A DNA stretch of 64,000 nucleotides from Caldisericota bacterium. Its GTDB lineage: Bacteria > Caldisericota > JANLFM01. The stretch lies in contig JANLFM010000002.1 in assembly GCA_024655865.1 (NCBI GenBank), positions 21,647 to 85,646 of the forward strand, in the 5' to 3' direction. Each line of letters begins with the position of its first letter. Position 1 is the first letter of the stretch. The notes beneath the pieces are model-generated. The model was not told the origin of the DNA, did not search any database, and saw only the letters and a list, made by a program, of their open reading frames with translations. Of the stretch, positions 8,555 through 17,092 are shown piece after piece. Position numbers and translations under genes: made by a program.

Positions 8555-9363
8555 TCTTTCGGTCCCACAACTACCAGGACAAACTTCAATTCCGAGAAAT
8601 CAGCCTGGGGAACAATTGTGGCCCTAAGATGCAGGGAACCACGGGCAAAGACCTCTTTAATTTTCCCAATAACCAAACCGGGAGGAAAAATGCCACCCTG
8701 GCCGGAGGTCACCACCACATCTCCTGCTTTCATTTGCGTTTCCTTGAGGAGCCTCTCTAAGTAACAGCCCTCAAGCCCATCACCTTTTACCACGGCAAGC
8801 TCTCCGGAGCTTTGAATTTTCCCGGAAACAAAGGAATTGGCGTCAGTAATTAAAAGCACCCTCGATTTAGTAGGGTAAATCTCCAGAATCTGGCCTACCA
8901 GCCCTCCATTTGGTGCAAGAACGGGCATCTGCTCTTTTATCCCATCGTTCGACCCCAAAGAGATCAGGAGGCTCCGTCCGTACAGGGCGGAATCAGCAGC
9001 CAGTACTGAAGCCGCTTTTGTGTCCAGTGCGGTCAGAGAATTTTTCAGATTGAGAAGAGCGCGGAGTGATTCGTTCTCCTTACGCGCTTCCTCCATAAGA
9101 ACCTTCTCCGCAAGAAGCTGGCTATTCTCTTGACGCAACTTTTCAAGCTCGGAGGTGATAGAGGATAAGCGAGTTAGGTTTTCCCAGGTGCTGGCTATCC
9201 ACTCCCCGAATTGCACGAATGGGCGGCTGATAAAAGCAAAAACGGTGGAGAATCCTTCTTTGAGCCAAGCACCAAAGGGCAGGTGGGCAATAGTCAGGAT
9301 GATTATAAGAAGGACAAAACAAAGGAGCACCAAAAAGACATTACGGCTTAAGTTACTCCTCAT
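8551..9363 (-). CDS. mreC: Rod shape-determining protein MreC
   Basis: 270 residues: one N-terminal membrane helix (about 9-28), a predicted coiled coil around 65-105 (rich in E/L/K heptads), then the beta-rich periplasmic/extracellular MreC domain with GLVGQI and TSGQGGIFPPGLVIGKI. MreC forms filaments outside the membrane and activates the RodA-PBP2 pair. It lies 8 nt after mreB. Confidence 0.93.
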   Translation of the reverse strand: MRSNLSRNVFLVLLCFVLLIIILTIAHLPFGAWLKEGFSTVFAFISRPFVQFGEWIASTWENLTRLSSITSELEKLRQENSQLLAEKVLMEEARKENESLRALLNLKNSLTALDTKAASVLAADSALYGRSLLISLGSNDGIKEQMPVLAPNGGLVGQILEIYPTKSRVLLITDANSFVSGKIQSSGELAVVKGDGLEGCYLERLLKETQMKAGDVVVTSGQGGIFPPGLVIGKIKEVFARGSLHLRATIVPQADFSELKFVLVVVGPKE

Positions 9364-9371
9364 TCACGCTA

Positions 9372-10403
9372 TTAAGCCCGTTTGCTTAAAGCCAGGACTT
9401 GTCTCAGGGTATCAAGGTTTTCCAAAACTTTTCCAGCTCCCAGGACGACACAGGATAAAGGGTCCTCGGCCACGAGTACGGGAAGTCCCAGGGCATCTGA
9501 AAGGAAGCGGTCCAGACCATAAAGCAGGGCTCCTCCACCAGTGAGCATGATGCCCCGATCCACGATATCGGCGGCAAGCTCGGGGGGTGTAGTCTCGAGA
9601 CAGGCCTTAATGGCATCGAGGATCACAGCCAGAGGCTCGGAAATGGAATGCCTGATTTCCTCAGAATCAACAGTAATGGATTTGGGAAGACCGGTAACCA
9701 GATCCCTACCTGAAACGTCGTAGGTCCTAACCTCCGGAAAGGGATAGGCACAGCCAATACGAATTTTCACTTCCTCCGCAGTGCGTTCCCCGATCATCAG
9801 GTTATAGTTTTTCCTGATGTAGGCAAGGATGGCCTCATTCATCTCATCCCCTCCCACACGCACAGATTTGGTAGCCACCATACCTTTCATAGAGATCACA
9901 GCTACTTCAGAGGTTCCTCCACCCAGATCCACCACCATGGAGCCCGTGGCTTCCACAACCGGAAGACCAGCCCCAATCGCCGCGGCCATGGGTTCCTCAA
10001 TCAGGGAAGCTTCCTTGGCGCCGGCATGGATAGCGGCATCCAGGACGGCGCGCTTCTCCACCTCGGTAACTCCCACGGGAATTCCCACCAGGACACGTGG
10101 GCCTACACGGAAAAGTCCTCGATCGTTGAGAGCTTTGGAAATGAAATAGCGCAACATTTTCTCGGTGATGTCAAAATCAGCAATTACCCCATCCTTAAGG
10201 GGCCTGATGATAGTAATATCCGCCGGGGTTTTGCCTGCCATGCGCCTGGCCTCTTGCCCAACTGCAAGGACAGTATTGTTGCGGTAAACCGCAACCACGG
10301 AGGGCTCCCGAACGACGATTCCCTTTCCCTTCACATAAACCAAGCTATTAGCTGTCCCTAAATCTATTGCTATATCTTTTTGCAGAAAAGAGAAGAGTCC
10401 CAT
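9372..10403 (-). CDS. mreB: Rod shape-determining protein MreB (actin-like ATPase)
   Basis: 343 residues, standard MreB length. Actin-fold signatures are clear: IDLGTANSLVYVKG at the N-terminus (phosphate 1), VVDLGGGTSEVAVI (phosphate 2) and LTGGGALLYGLD (adenosine motif). It polymerises under the membrane and positions lateral wall synthesis. It lies 5 nt after maf and heads the cell-shape genes; radC, often found here in other Firmicutes, is missing. Confidence 0.96.
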   Translation of the reverse strand: MGLFSFLQKDIAIDLGTANSLVYVKGKGIVVREPSVVAVYRNNTVLAVGQEARRMAGKTPADITIIRPLKDGVIADFDITEKMLRYFISKALNDRGLFRVGPRVLVGIPVGVTEVEKRAVLDAAIHAGAKEASLIEEPMAAAIGAGLPVVEATGSMVVDLGGGTSEVAVISMKGMVATKSVRVGGDEMNEAILAYIRKNYNLMIGERTAEEVKIRIGCAYPFPEVRTYDVSGRDLVTGLPKSITVDSEEIRHSISEPLAVILDAIKACLETTPPELAADIVDRGIMLTGGGALLYGLDRFLSDALGLPVLVAEDPLSCVVLGAGKVLENLDTLRQVLALSKRA

Positions 10404-10408
10404 TCTGC

Positions 10409-10984
10409 CTACTTTACTTTAATTCCAATTTTTTTCAAGAGCATATGCAACCTGTACAAGGGTAAACCTATCACATTATAAAAGCAACCTTCAATCCTTT
10501 CCACGAAAATGGCAGCCTTGCCCTGGATGGCGTAAGCACCAGCTTTACCAATGGGTTCGCCGCTTTTTACATAATTTGTGATCTCCTCTTCATCCAATTC
10601 TCGAAAATAAACAGAGGTACACTCGTAATCGGTGAGGATTTCTGAATTTTCAAGGTCGAGAAGGGCGAGGCCCGTATAAACCATGTGCCTCTTTCCCGAG
10701 AGCTTCCTGAGCATAAAAATTGCCTCTTCGGGGTTCCTTGGTTTTCCGAGGATATCCGAGTCCACGACCACTATTGTGTCGCAGCCCAAAACTACGCCCT
10801 CCTTTAGCTTTGAAGCAGCATGAATCGCCTTATCCAGCGCCAGGCGCTGACAGGCCATCTCTGGAAGCTCTCCAGGGAGAAAAATTTCCTTGATCCTGCT
10901 GGGCACGACCGTGTACTCCACCCCAAGAAGCTTCAAAAGCTGTTTCCTTCTCGGAGAGGCAGATGCCAGGTAAAATTTCTTCAT
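10409..10984 (-). CDS. maf: Maf-family nucleotide pyrophosphatase
   Basis: 191 residues. Begins LASASPRRKQLLKLLG, the phosphate-binding Maf signature, and has GCDTIVVVDSDILGKPRN and GKAGAYAIQGKAAIFVERI, matching dTTP/UTP/CTP pyrophosphatases (YhdE/BSU Maf type). It probably removes non-canonical nucleotides and is linked to septum/cell-shape control in Bacillus. Gaps to neighbours are 2-5 nt, so it is part of the same operon. Confidence 0.93.
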   Translation of the reverse strand: MKKFYLASASPRRKQLLKLLGVEYTVVPSRIKEIFLPGELPEMACQRLALDKAIHAASKLKEGVVLGCDTIVVVDSDILGKPRNPEEAIFMLRKLSGKRHMVYTGLALLDLENSEILTDYECTSVYFRELDEEEITNYVKSGEPIGKAGAYAIQGKAAIFVERIEGCFYNVIGLPLYRLHMLLKKIGIKVK

Positions 10985-10986
10985 TT

Positions 10987-11229
10987 TTAAATCAGAGAAT
11001 AAAGGTAAAGGCCAAGGAGTATCCCTAATGCGCTTCCCAGGGTGAGCTTGATGGAAATGCCAAAAGTAATAGTCAGCACCACAAGATCAAGGGTGGCAGG
11101 GCCAAAGGAAGCACTGAGGCCGTAATCCATAAAAGGCAAAATGTCCTTAAGAGCGTGGCTGATCAAACTTCCAATTAACGCCCCCAGGATCAAAAACAGG
11201 ATCAGGAGCCCCACCCTTACATTCCGCAC
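10987..11229 (-). CDS. DUF4321 family small membrane protein
   Basis: 80 residues with two membrane segments and the middle motif LPFMDYGLSASFGPATLDL, typical of the DUF4321 family found between metabolic genes and maf in Clostridia. Function unknown. It starts 1 nt after the flavoprotein gene and ends 2 nt before maf. Confidence 0.75.
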   Translation of the reverse strand: MRNVRVGLLILFLILGALIGSLISHALKDILPFMDYGLSASFGPATLDLVVLTITFGISIKLTLGSALGILLGLYLYSLI

Positions 11230-11230
11230 C

Positions 11231-12622
11231 TCACCATTTGGCCTCCAGATATTTCAGGATATTCTCTACCGCAATTTTTCCTTCTCCCATAGCGGAAATA
11301 ACGGTGGCGCCGCCGGAAATAACGTCTCCACCGGCAAAAACCCCGGGGCGTGTGGTCTTCCCGGTCTTTTTGTCCACGACCAGGGTACCGTGAGGGCTCA
11401 TCTTCAACCCAGGGGTGGTCATGGTAACTAAGGGGTTCGGAGTTGTGCCGATAGCGATCACCACAATGTCTGCCTCGATCTCAAAATTTGATCCATCAAT
11501 GGGTATCGGCTTCCTTCTTCCCGAGGCATCCGGTTCGCCAAGCTGCATCCTGACGCATTCCAGTCCTGCTACATTTCCAGAATCTTCAAGGATCCTAACC
11601 GGAGCCGTAAGCCAGTGGAATTCTACTCCTTCCTCAGCCGCATGGTGATACTCCTCTCTTCTGGCGGGCATCTCCTCAAAGGAGCGACGGTATATGATCA
11701 TGGATTTTTCCGCGCCCAACCTTAAGGCAGTGCGGGCACAGTCCATGGAAACGTCTCCGGCCCCGATAACCGCCACCTTTTTGCCCCTTTTTGTGGGTGT
11801 GTCAAACTCTGGGAAAAGATAGGCTTTCATCAAATTGGAGCGGATGAGGTACTCATTGGCGGAGAAAACCCCGTTCAGGTTTTCCCCGGGAATGTTTAGA
11901 AGGAGAGGAAGACCAGCTCCGGTTCCCAAAAATACAGCCTCGTATCCCTCGCCGAAGAGGTCATCGATCGTGATCGTGCGCCCCACGAGCACATCGAGCT
12001 TAACTTCCACCCCTAAGCGCTTGACGTAATCAGCCTCTGCAGCCACGATCTTTTTAGGCAGACGGAATTCGGGAATCCCGTAAACCAGAACCCCTCCTTC
12101 CTTATGTAGGGCCTCAAAGAGGGTAACCTGGATTCCAGCGCGGGCCAGGTTTCCGGCAACTGTCAACCCCGCTGGTCCTGCTCCCACAACCGCCACCTTT
12201 TTCCCTACTGGCTCAGGGAGAGATGGGATTTCCACTCCGTGTTCCAATTCCCAATCAGCGGCAAAGCGCTCCAGTTTTCCAATGTTGATGGGGTCTCCCC
12301 TTTTCCCCATCACGCAGGGCTGTTCGCATTGTCTCTCCTGAGGACAGACCCTGCCGCAGATAGCAGGAAGGTTGTTCCAGCGCTTCAGCTCTCGGATAGC
12401 TTCCATAAATTCGCGCTCGGCAATATGTTTGATGAATTTAGGAATATCAATATTTACCGGGCAGCCACTTCGGCAGGGTGGGTTCTTACACTGCAGGCAC
12501 CTCTTAGCTTCAGCAACTGCCTCCTCTTCATTGTACCCCAGGGCCACTTCTTGAAAATTTTTGACCCTCTCCTGGGGAGATTGTTCGCGAACCGGGATCC
12601 TTTTGAATTCCACAGGGCTCAT
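11231..12622 (-). CDS. NADPH-dependent glutamate synthase small-chain-like flavoprotein (NfnB/SudA type)
   Basis: 463 residues. N-terminal iron-sulfur region with CLQCKNPPCRSGCPVNIDIP and CGRVCPQERQCEQPC (two [4Fe-4S] sites), then an FAD motif (VGAGPAGLTVAGNLARAG) and an NAD(P) motif (VIGAGDVSMDCARTALRLGA). The proteins of this shape are either the NfnB subunit of ferredoxin:NADP transhydrogenase, the SudA subunit of sulfide dehydrogenase, or (with a large chain) glutamate synthase. The partner encoded with a 4-nt overlap is an NfnA/SudB-like protein and no glutamate synthase large chain is nearby, so the electron-bifurcating Nfn or Sud reading is favoured. Confidence 0.85.
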   Translation of the reverse strand: MSPVEFKRIPVREQSPQERVKNFQEVALGYNEEEAVAEAKRCLQCKNPPCRSGCPVNIDIPKFIKHIAEREFMEAIRELKRWNNLPAICGRVCPQERQCEQPCVMGKRGDPINIGKLERFAADWELEHGVEIPSLPEPVGKKVAVVGAGPAGLTVAGNLARAGIQVTLFEALHKEGGVLVYGIPEFRLPKKIVAAEADYVKRLGVEVKLDVLVGRTITIDDLFGEGYEAVFLGTGAGLPLLLNIPGENLNGVFSANEYLIRSNLMKAYLFPEFDTPTKRGKKVAVIGAGDVSMDCARTALRLGAEKSMIIYRRSFEEMPARREEYHHAAEEGVEFHWLTAPVRILEDSGNVAGLECVRMQLGEPDASGRRKPIPIDGSNFEIEADIVVIAIGTTPNPLVTMTTPGLKMSPHGTLVVDKKTGKTTRPGVFAGGDVISGGATVISAMGEGKIAVENILKYLEAKW

Positions 12623-13455
12623 TTGACACCTCTTCTTTTAAGATACAAATCCAGTGCGGCTTTTTCTTCAGCTTTGTACACTGCCAAGCGCGAGAGAAGG
12701 TGATCGAAGTCCACCTTATGAGCATCAAAGTCCGGGCCGTCCACGCAGGTGAACCTGGTTTTCCCATCCACCATCACGCGGCAAACGCCGCACATGCCAG
12801 TACCGTCAACCATCATAGCGTTCAGGCTAGCTATCGTGGGTATACCGGCAAGAGCAGTTACTTCGGCAACCTTCTTCATCATAATCGCCGGGCCCGCGGT
12901 AAAAACCATGTTGATCTTCGTTCCCCTCGAGATCACCTGTTTTAGGAGATCTGTAGTGAAACCGTGAAAACCAAAGGAGCCGTCGTCAGTGGAGATTAGA
13001 ACTTCGTCCGAGACCGAGCGCATGCGATCCACCCAGAAAAGCAGGTTTTGGGAACGAGCCCCCATGCAGGTAATCACCATGTTTCCTTGTTCCTGAAGGG
13101 CTCGAGCTATCGGGAAAAGGGGAGCAATACCGACTCCTCCAGGCACGCAGACTACGGTCCCAAATTTATCAATGTGAGTGGGCTGACCCAAGGGGCCAAG
13201 AAGATCCTGAAGTTGGTCCCCCTCTTCAAGCTCACCCAACTTCAGGGAGGTCACTCCCACTTCCTGAAAGACAATGGTCACAATTCCTGAGTTCGGCTTC
13301 CAATCAGCAATGGTTAAGGGGATACGTTCTCCTTCCTCTCTGACTCTAACAACGACGAACTGCCCGGGTCTTGCTTTTCGGGCCACCATGGGTGCATGCA
13401 CGTCAATGAGCTTAATTGAGGGAGCAAGCTCCTCCTTGCGTAAAATCCTGAACAA
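12619..13455 (-). CDS. NfnA/SudB-type FAD/NAD(P)-binding [2Fe-2S] subunit
   Basis: 278 residues of the dihydroorotate dehydrogenase electron-transfer (PyrK-like) fold: an FAD domain, an NAD domain (VCVPGGVGIAPLFPIARAL) and a C-terminal [2Fe-2S] binding segment (GTGMCGVCRVMV followed by a Cys in RFTCVDGPDFD). With the preceding-frame partner it forms a heterodimer that couples NADH, NADPH and ferredoxin. It lies 13 nt after AMMECR1, so it may be transcribed from the promoter before that gene. Confidence 0.85.
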   Translation of the reverse strand: MFRILRKEELAPSIKLIDVHAPMVARKARPGQFVVVRVREEGERIPLTIADWKPNSGIVTIVFQEVGVTSLKLGELEEGDQLQDLLGPLGQPTHIDKFGTVVCVPGGVGIAPLFPIARALQEQGNMVITCMGARSQNLLFWVDRMRSVSDEVLISTDDGSFGFHGFTTDLLKQVISRGTKINMVFTAGPAIMMKKVAEVTALAGIPTIASLNAMMVDGTGMCGVCRVMVDGKTRFTCVDGPDFDAHKVDFDHLLSRLAVYKAEEKAALDLYLKRRGVK

Positions 13456-13468
13456 TTGCTAACCTCCT

Positions 13469-13990
13469 TTACTTTAAGCGTTGGACTTTAAAGCGATAGA
13501 TTTTATAAGGTTCAGTTTCCAGAATTCCTGCCTTTCGCCTGGCAATTTCAAGCTGCTCCTCCACGGTGTCCACTCCCTCAAGGTCGGGGAGAAGAACTCC
13601 TTTCCTCCAACCACTTTCCACGATCACCCCGTAGACTTTGGGATCGAGCTCATCAAGTGATTTCACTGGTTCGGGAGGAGTGAGGACATCCACGGAAATC
13701 TCCAGCTCTGGGATTTCGGAAATTTGAACAGGAGGGAAGCGAGGATCCTGAATAGCCGCAGCGATGGCGTTTCTTTGCACTTCTTCCTCGAGTGTTGGAG
13801 ATTGAGGGGAAAGGGTACCGATGCAGCCACGCAGCATTCCCCGTTTCTTTAAGGATACAAAAGTAGCAGCTCTATTGGGCAAGCCCTCAGGGTGTGGAAT
13901 TCCTGGTTTAGAAACCTTCCCTTGTTTGAGATACTCTTCGATCGTCCTTCGCGCTAATTTAACTAAAGGGTGTTCCTCTTCTTTTGCCAT
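13469..13990 (-). CDS. AMMECR1 domain protein (AmmeMemoRadiSam system protein A)
   Basis: 173 residues with the AMMECR1 signature [10 protein letters not shown] and PRFPPV, and the typical [10 protein letters not shown]. Its partners in the usual cluster (Memo-like dioxygenase and an AmmeMemoRadiSam radical SAM protein) are not in the window. Function unproven. The start ATG (13988-13990) has no ribosome site, and a -10 box TATAAT lies only 7-12 nt upstream, so the message appears leaderless. Confidence 0.88.
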   Translation of the reverse strand: MAKEEEHPLVKLARRTIEEYLKQGKVSKPGIPHPEGLPNRAATFVSLKKRGMLRGCIGTLSPQSPTLEEEVQRNAIAAAIQDPRFPPVQISEIPELEISVDVLTPPEPVKSLDELDPKVYGVIVESGWRKGVLLPDLEGVDTVEEQLEIARRKAGILETEPYKIYRFKVQRLK

Positions 13991-13996
13991 GTCCCA

Positions 13997-14005
13997 ATTA
14001 TATCA
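13997..14005 (-). promoter_or_regulatory. Extended -10 promoter giving a leaderless AMMECR1 message
   Basis: Minus strand TGATATAAT with TATAAT at 13997-14002. The predicted start of transcription is at or within 1-2 nt of the ATG (13990). No good -35 hexamer is seen at 17 nt. Confidence 0.5.
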
Positions 14006-14093
14006 AAATCCGTAGAAAGGCTTAAAAAGGAAGTTCCAAGCGAAGGTTGAGAGCTGATATTATTTCAATTTTAAAGGTAATCTCTGCTCCGGC

Positions 14094-14873
14094 TTACCTC
14101 CCTCCCTTTAAAAATAAAGTATGGGCGTTCTCCCAACTCTTCTGCGCAAGGTCCTCAAGCTTTTCCCCGCGAAGATCGGCTAAAAAGCGAAGTACCTCTT
14201 TGATAAAAAGGGGCTCGTTTCTCCCTTTTCTGTCCGGCCAGGGCTTAAGGTATGGAGAATCAGTTTCTACGAGAATCCTTTCTCGAGGAACTTTCTGTGC
14301 AGCTTCCTGGATTCCTCTGCTTGAGGGATAAGTCAAATTTCCAGCAAAAGAGATATAAAAGTTTAGATCCAGTGCTTCCCTGGCTTCCTTCCAGGAAGCG
14401 GAGAAGCAGTGCATTACACCTCCAACCTCATTCGCTTTTTCCTCCTTAAGGATCCTCAGAATATCCTGATGGGCATCTCGGTCATGGATGATGATTGGCA
14501 TACGGTGTTTTTTAGCAAGCTGGATCTGGGCGCGGAAGACGGATTTTTGGACATCGCGGGGGGATAAATCACGATAATAATCCAGACCAATTTCTCCCCA
14601 GGCGACTACTTTTGGAGAAGACAAAAGCATGGATTCCAGGAATGAGAAATCCTCCGCCTGAACGATCTTGGCATCATGAGGGTGCACTCCTATTGCAGAA
14701 TAGACATCCTTGTTTTTTTCTGCCAGGGCCACGGATTCCCCTGAGGAGCGGAAATTAAAGCCCACACAAAGAAATTTCTGAACCCCGGATTCCCTGGCCC
14801 GGGAAAAAACCTCAAGGAGGTCTCGCTGGAAGTCCCTCATGGAAAGGTGAGTGTGAGTATCAAAGATCTGCAT
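14094..14873 (-). CDS. tatD: TatD family metal-dependent DNase/hydrolase
   Basis: 259 residues. TIM-barrel metal ligands are visible: DTHTHLS at the start, GEIGLDYYRD, the HDRDAH and MHCFS histidines, and ETDSPYLKP near the end. TatD proteins are magnesium-dependent 3'-5' exonucleases and also D-aminoacyl-tRNA deacylase-like. It begins 1 nt into the end of the metG C-terminal gene (A shared at 14873), in the usual Firmicute metG-tatD order. Confidence 0.92.
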   Translation of the reverse strand: MQIFDTHTHLSMRDFQRDLLEVFSRARESGVQKFLCVGFNFRSSGESVALAEKNKDVYSAIGVHPHDAKIVQAEDFSFLESMLLSSPKVVAWGEIGLDYYRDLSPRDVQKSVFRAQIQLAKKHRMPIIIHDRDAHQDILRILKEEKANEVGGVMHCFSASWKEAREALDLNFYISFAGNLTYPSSRGIQEAAQKVPRERILVETDSPYLKPWPDRKGRNEPLFIKEVLRFLADLRGEKLEDLAQKSWENAHTLFLKGGR

Positions 14874-15205
14874 TAAAGAATGCGCGACCCCTCCTTCACC
14901 GGGTGATCTAAAGTGAGAAGGGAAATAGTATGCTCCGGGGAATCCTCTTCAGCGGCAAGGAGCATGCCTTCAGAGCGTATCCCTCGAATGGTTGCGGGTT
15001 CTAGGTTGGAAACCACTACTACCAATTTCCCCAGGAGGGACTCGGGTGCGTAGTGCATCGCTATACCCGCTACCAGGGTCCTCTCCCCATCCTGGCCTAA
15101 GTTCACTTTCAGCTGGAGTAGCTTCTCGGAACCCTCCACTTTTTGGGCTTCGATCACTCGACCTACTTCTAACTTCATCTTCCGGAATTCCTCAATGCTG
15201 ATCAT
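14873..15205 (-). CDS. Stand-alone tRNA-binding domain of methionyl-tRNA synthetase
   Basis: 110 residues, the OB-fold EMAP/Arc1p-like domain that in most Firmicutes is fused to the C-terminus of MetRS: KLEVGRVIEAQKVEGSEKLL, VAGIAMHY, NLEPATIRGIRSEGMLLAA. It is encoded from ATG 15205, whose ATGA overlaps the metG stop, so the two parts are made from coupled open frames. The upstream extension of the frame to 15298 lies inside metG. It probably dimerises and helps tRNA binding by the synthetase. Confidence 0.9.
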   Translation of the reverse strand: MISIEEFRKMKLEVGRVIEAQKVEGSEKLLQLKVNLGQDGERTLVAGIAMHYAPESLLGKLVVVVSNLEPATIRGIRSEGMLLAAEEDSPEHTISLLTLDHPVKEGSRIL

Positions 15206-16752
15206 GGATTCTCCTTTCCGGGACGAGGGAAAATAGGAGGCTTTTTGGAAATCCGAAGTCCGGGAGCTAATTTGCCCCAGACAAGTTCCCTGTCCCAAAT
15301 AGCCTTTTTTACTTCTCCATCCAGGCCCAGAGATTCCCAGAAAAGCTGAGCTGTAGTGGGCATGAAAGGAGAAATCAGCAGGGCAGAGAAACGCAGCCCC
15401 TCAGCGACATTAAACAGGGAATCCCCCAATTCCTCAGTTTTTCCCTCTTTGGCCAGTCTCCAGGGGGCCCGCTCATCGAGGTATTTATTCAGGGTTCCCA
15501 AAAAGGCCCAAATGGAGTTCAGAGCCTCACTGAAGGCCAGATCACCCATATGTTCCTCCACCAGGGCCACTGTCCTCTCGGCCTCCTTGCCCAGTACCGG
15601 ATCGGGCCTACCCTCGGGGATCGACCCTGCAAAGTTCTTCTCAATCAGCGGAAGGGATCGGTTCAGAAGGTTTCCCAGATCGTTTGCCAGGTCCGCCGAG
15701 TAGCGTAGTTCTAATGAAGCGTCTTTGAAATCTCCATCGGCCCCAAAAGGAACTTCGCGCAGAATGAAGTAACGGAAGACATCCACGCTTACCCTTTCGT
15801 TTCCAGTATATTGCGTGAGGTCTTGCACTACTTTCAAGGGATCGATTACGTTGCCCAACGACTTGGAGATCTTCTGTCCTTCCTTGGTCCAGAAGCCGTG
15901 AGCGAAAACTTTTTTGGGGAGGGGGAGACCGGCTGCCATAAGCATAGCCGGCCAGATGATGGAATGAAATCTATTAATCTCCTTGCCTACCAGGTGCACG
16001 TCCGCGGGCCAGAAGAGGGTAAACTTTTCCCGATTATCCAGCCATCCAGCAACGGTAATGTAGTTCAGAAGCGCGTCCACCCAGACATACACTACATGCT
16101 GGGCATCGAAGGGCAGAGGGACTCCCCAGGTGATCGTGGAACGGGAGATAGAAATGTCTCTTAAACCGGATTTCAAAATATTGAGCATCTCATTGTAGCG
16201 GATTTCCGGCTCCACAAATTTGGGATTGGCCAGGAAGTGCTCTAAAAGGGGTTGAGTGTATTTGGAAAGGCGGAAAAAGTAATTCTCCTCTTTCATCCAC
16301 TGGAGTTCCCTGGAGCAGTCCGGGCACTTCCTCTCCTGGACCTCAGACTCGGGAAAGAACGCCTCGTCCCAGAAGCAGTACCAGCCTTCATAGTATCCTT
16401 TGTAGATATCCCCTGAAGCGTAAAGTCGCGAGACGAACTCCTGAACCACCTTTTTGTGGCGGGGTTCGGAAGTGCGAATGAAGTCATCGAATTCCACCTC
16501 CAGGAAGGAGAAAACCTTTTTCCAAGAGGCTGCGAGCTGATCCACGTAATCTTGAGGGGCCAGGCCCTTTTTCTCCGCGGCCTGCCTCACCTTTTGCGCA
16601 TGCTCATCTGTACCCGTAGAGAATAGCACCTGGAGGCCACGGTGCCTCTTGTAGCGTGCCAGTACATCGGCAGCGATTGTCGTGTAGGCGTGGCCGATGT
16701 GCGGCTCATCATTAACATAGTAAATGGGCGTGGTAATGTAATACTTTCCCAT
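15202..16752 (-). CDS. metG: Methionyl-tRNA synthetase, catalytic chain
   Basis: 516 residues. Class I signatures: H18-I-G-H and K294-I-S-K-S. The zinc-knuckle insertion keeps CPDC but its first half reads CFWD, so one Cys is replaced by Asp. The protein ends after the anticodon-binding helical domain (about residue 500); the C-terminal tRNA-binding domain is a separate overlapping gene. Start at ATG 16752 with GAGGTG 6 nt upstream; the GTG at 16761 is part of that ribosome site. Expression is controlled by the T-box upstream. Confidence 0.95.
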   Translation of the reverse strand: MGKYYITTPIYYVNDEPHIGHAYTTIAADVLARYKRHRGLQVLFSTGTDEHAQKVRQAAEKKGLAPQDYVDQLAASWKKVFSFLEVEFDDFIRTSEPRHKKVVQEFVSRLYASGDIYKGYYEGWYCFWDEAFFPESEVQERKCPDCSRELQWMKEENYFFRLSKYTQPLLEHFLANPKFVEPEIRYNEMLNILKSGLRDISISRSTITWGVPLPFDAQHVVYVWVDALLNYITVAGWLDNREKFTLFWPADVHLVGKEINRFHSIIWPAMLMAAGLPLPKKVFAHGFWTKEGQKISKSLGNVIDPLKVVQDLTQYTGNERVSVDVFRYFILREVPFGADGDFKDASLELRYSADLANDLGNLLNRSLPLIEKNFAGSIPEGRPDPVLGKEAERTVALVEEHMGDLAFSEALNSIWAFLGTLNKYLDERAPWRLAKEGKTEELGDSLFNVAEGLRFSALLISPFMPTTAQLFWESLGLDGEVKKAIWDRELVWGKLAPGLRISKKPPIFPRPGKENP

Positions 16753-16773
16753 CACTCTCACCTCTTTATAAAT

Positions 16774-16816
16774 AAAAAACCCCCTTCTTTTTATTCTTTA
16801 GGGACGGGAGGGGGTT
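16774..16816 (-). terminator. Rho-independent attenuator of the metG T-box
   Basis: Minus strand: AACCCCC ... GGGGGTTTTTT. The 5' arm partly overlaps the T-box antiterminator segment, as expected for a switch. Confidence 0.85.
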
Positions 16817-17027
16817 CCCGCGGTACCACCCTAATTTGCCCCAAGAGCTCAAGCTACAAGAGGCAATCTCTAAGCCCTTTAACGAGGGCCAGACGGCTCG
16901 GCCTACTTACCTTAGTTCAGCCAGCGGCTCCCGAAACATTTCAGGCGCACTCCCTGACCGGCTTTCACCTTACCCGGTTCTCTGAGCAGTTGCGGGCACC
17001 TTACTCCCTTCGTTCATCGCCGAATTT
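16774..17027 (-). promoter_or_regulatory. T-box riboswitch (methionine) with terminator, upstream of metG
   Basis: Leader RNA of about 254 nt. The 14-nt T-box core AGGGTGGTACCGCG lies at 16832-16819 (minus strand). In stem I the segment GGTGAAAGCCGG is followed by the specifier loop, where ATG at 16937-16939 sits in CTGAAATGTTTCGGGAGC, giving a methionine codon that agrees with the gene. Downstream, AACCCCC pairs with GGGGGTT ahead of a T run (16774-16816), forming the terminator that uncharged tRNA-Met would disrupt. Confidence 0.93.
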
Positions 17028-17033
17028 TAATGG

Positions 17034-17062
17034 AATTTAGAGCATTCCTGAACTGTTGTCAA
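17034..17062 (-). promoter_or_regulatory. Promoter of the metG T-box operon
   Basis: Minus strand: -35 TTGACA (17057-17062), 17-nt spacer, -10 TAAATT (17034-17039). The predicted start near 17027 fits the 5' edge of T-box stem I. Confidence 0.65.
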
Positions 17063-17092
17063 CAAAACTTCGAAGAACTTGACGATATTTCC

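Noticed and set aside
11231-13455. Glutamate synthase small chain with a partner large chain
   Set aside because: No large chain nearby, and the overlapping gene is an NfnA/SudB-like subunit.
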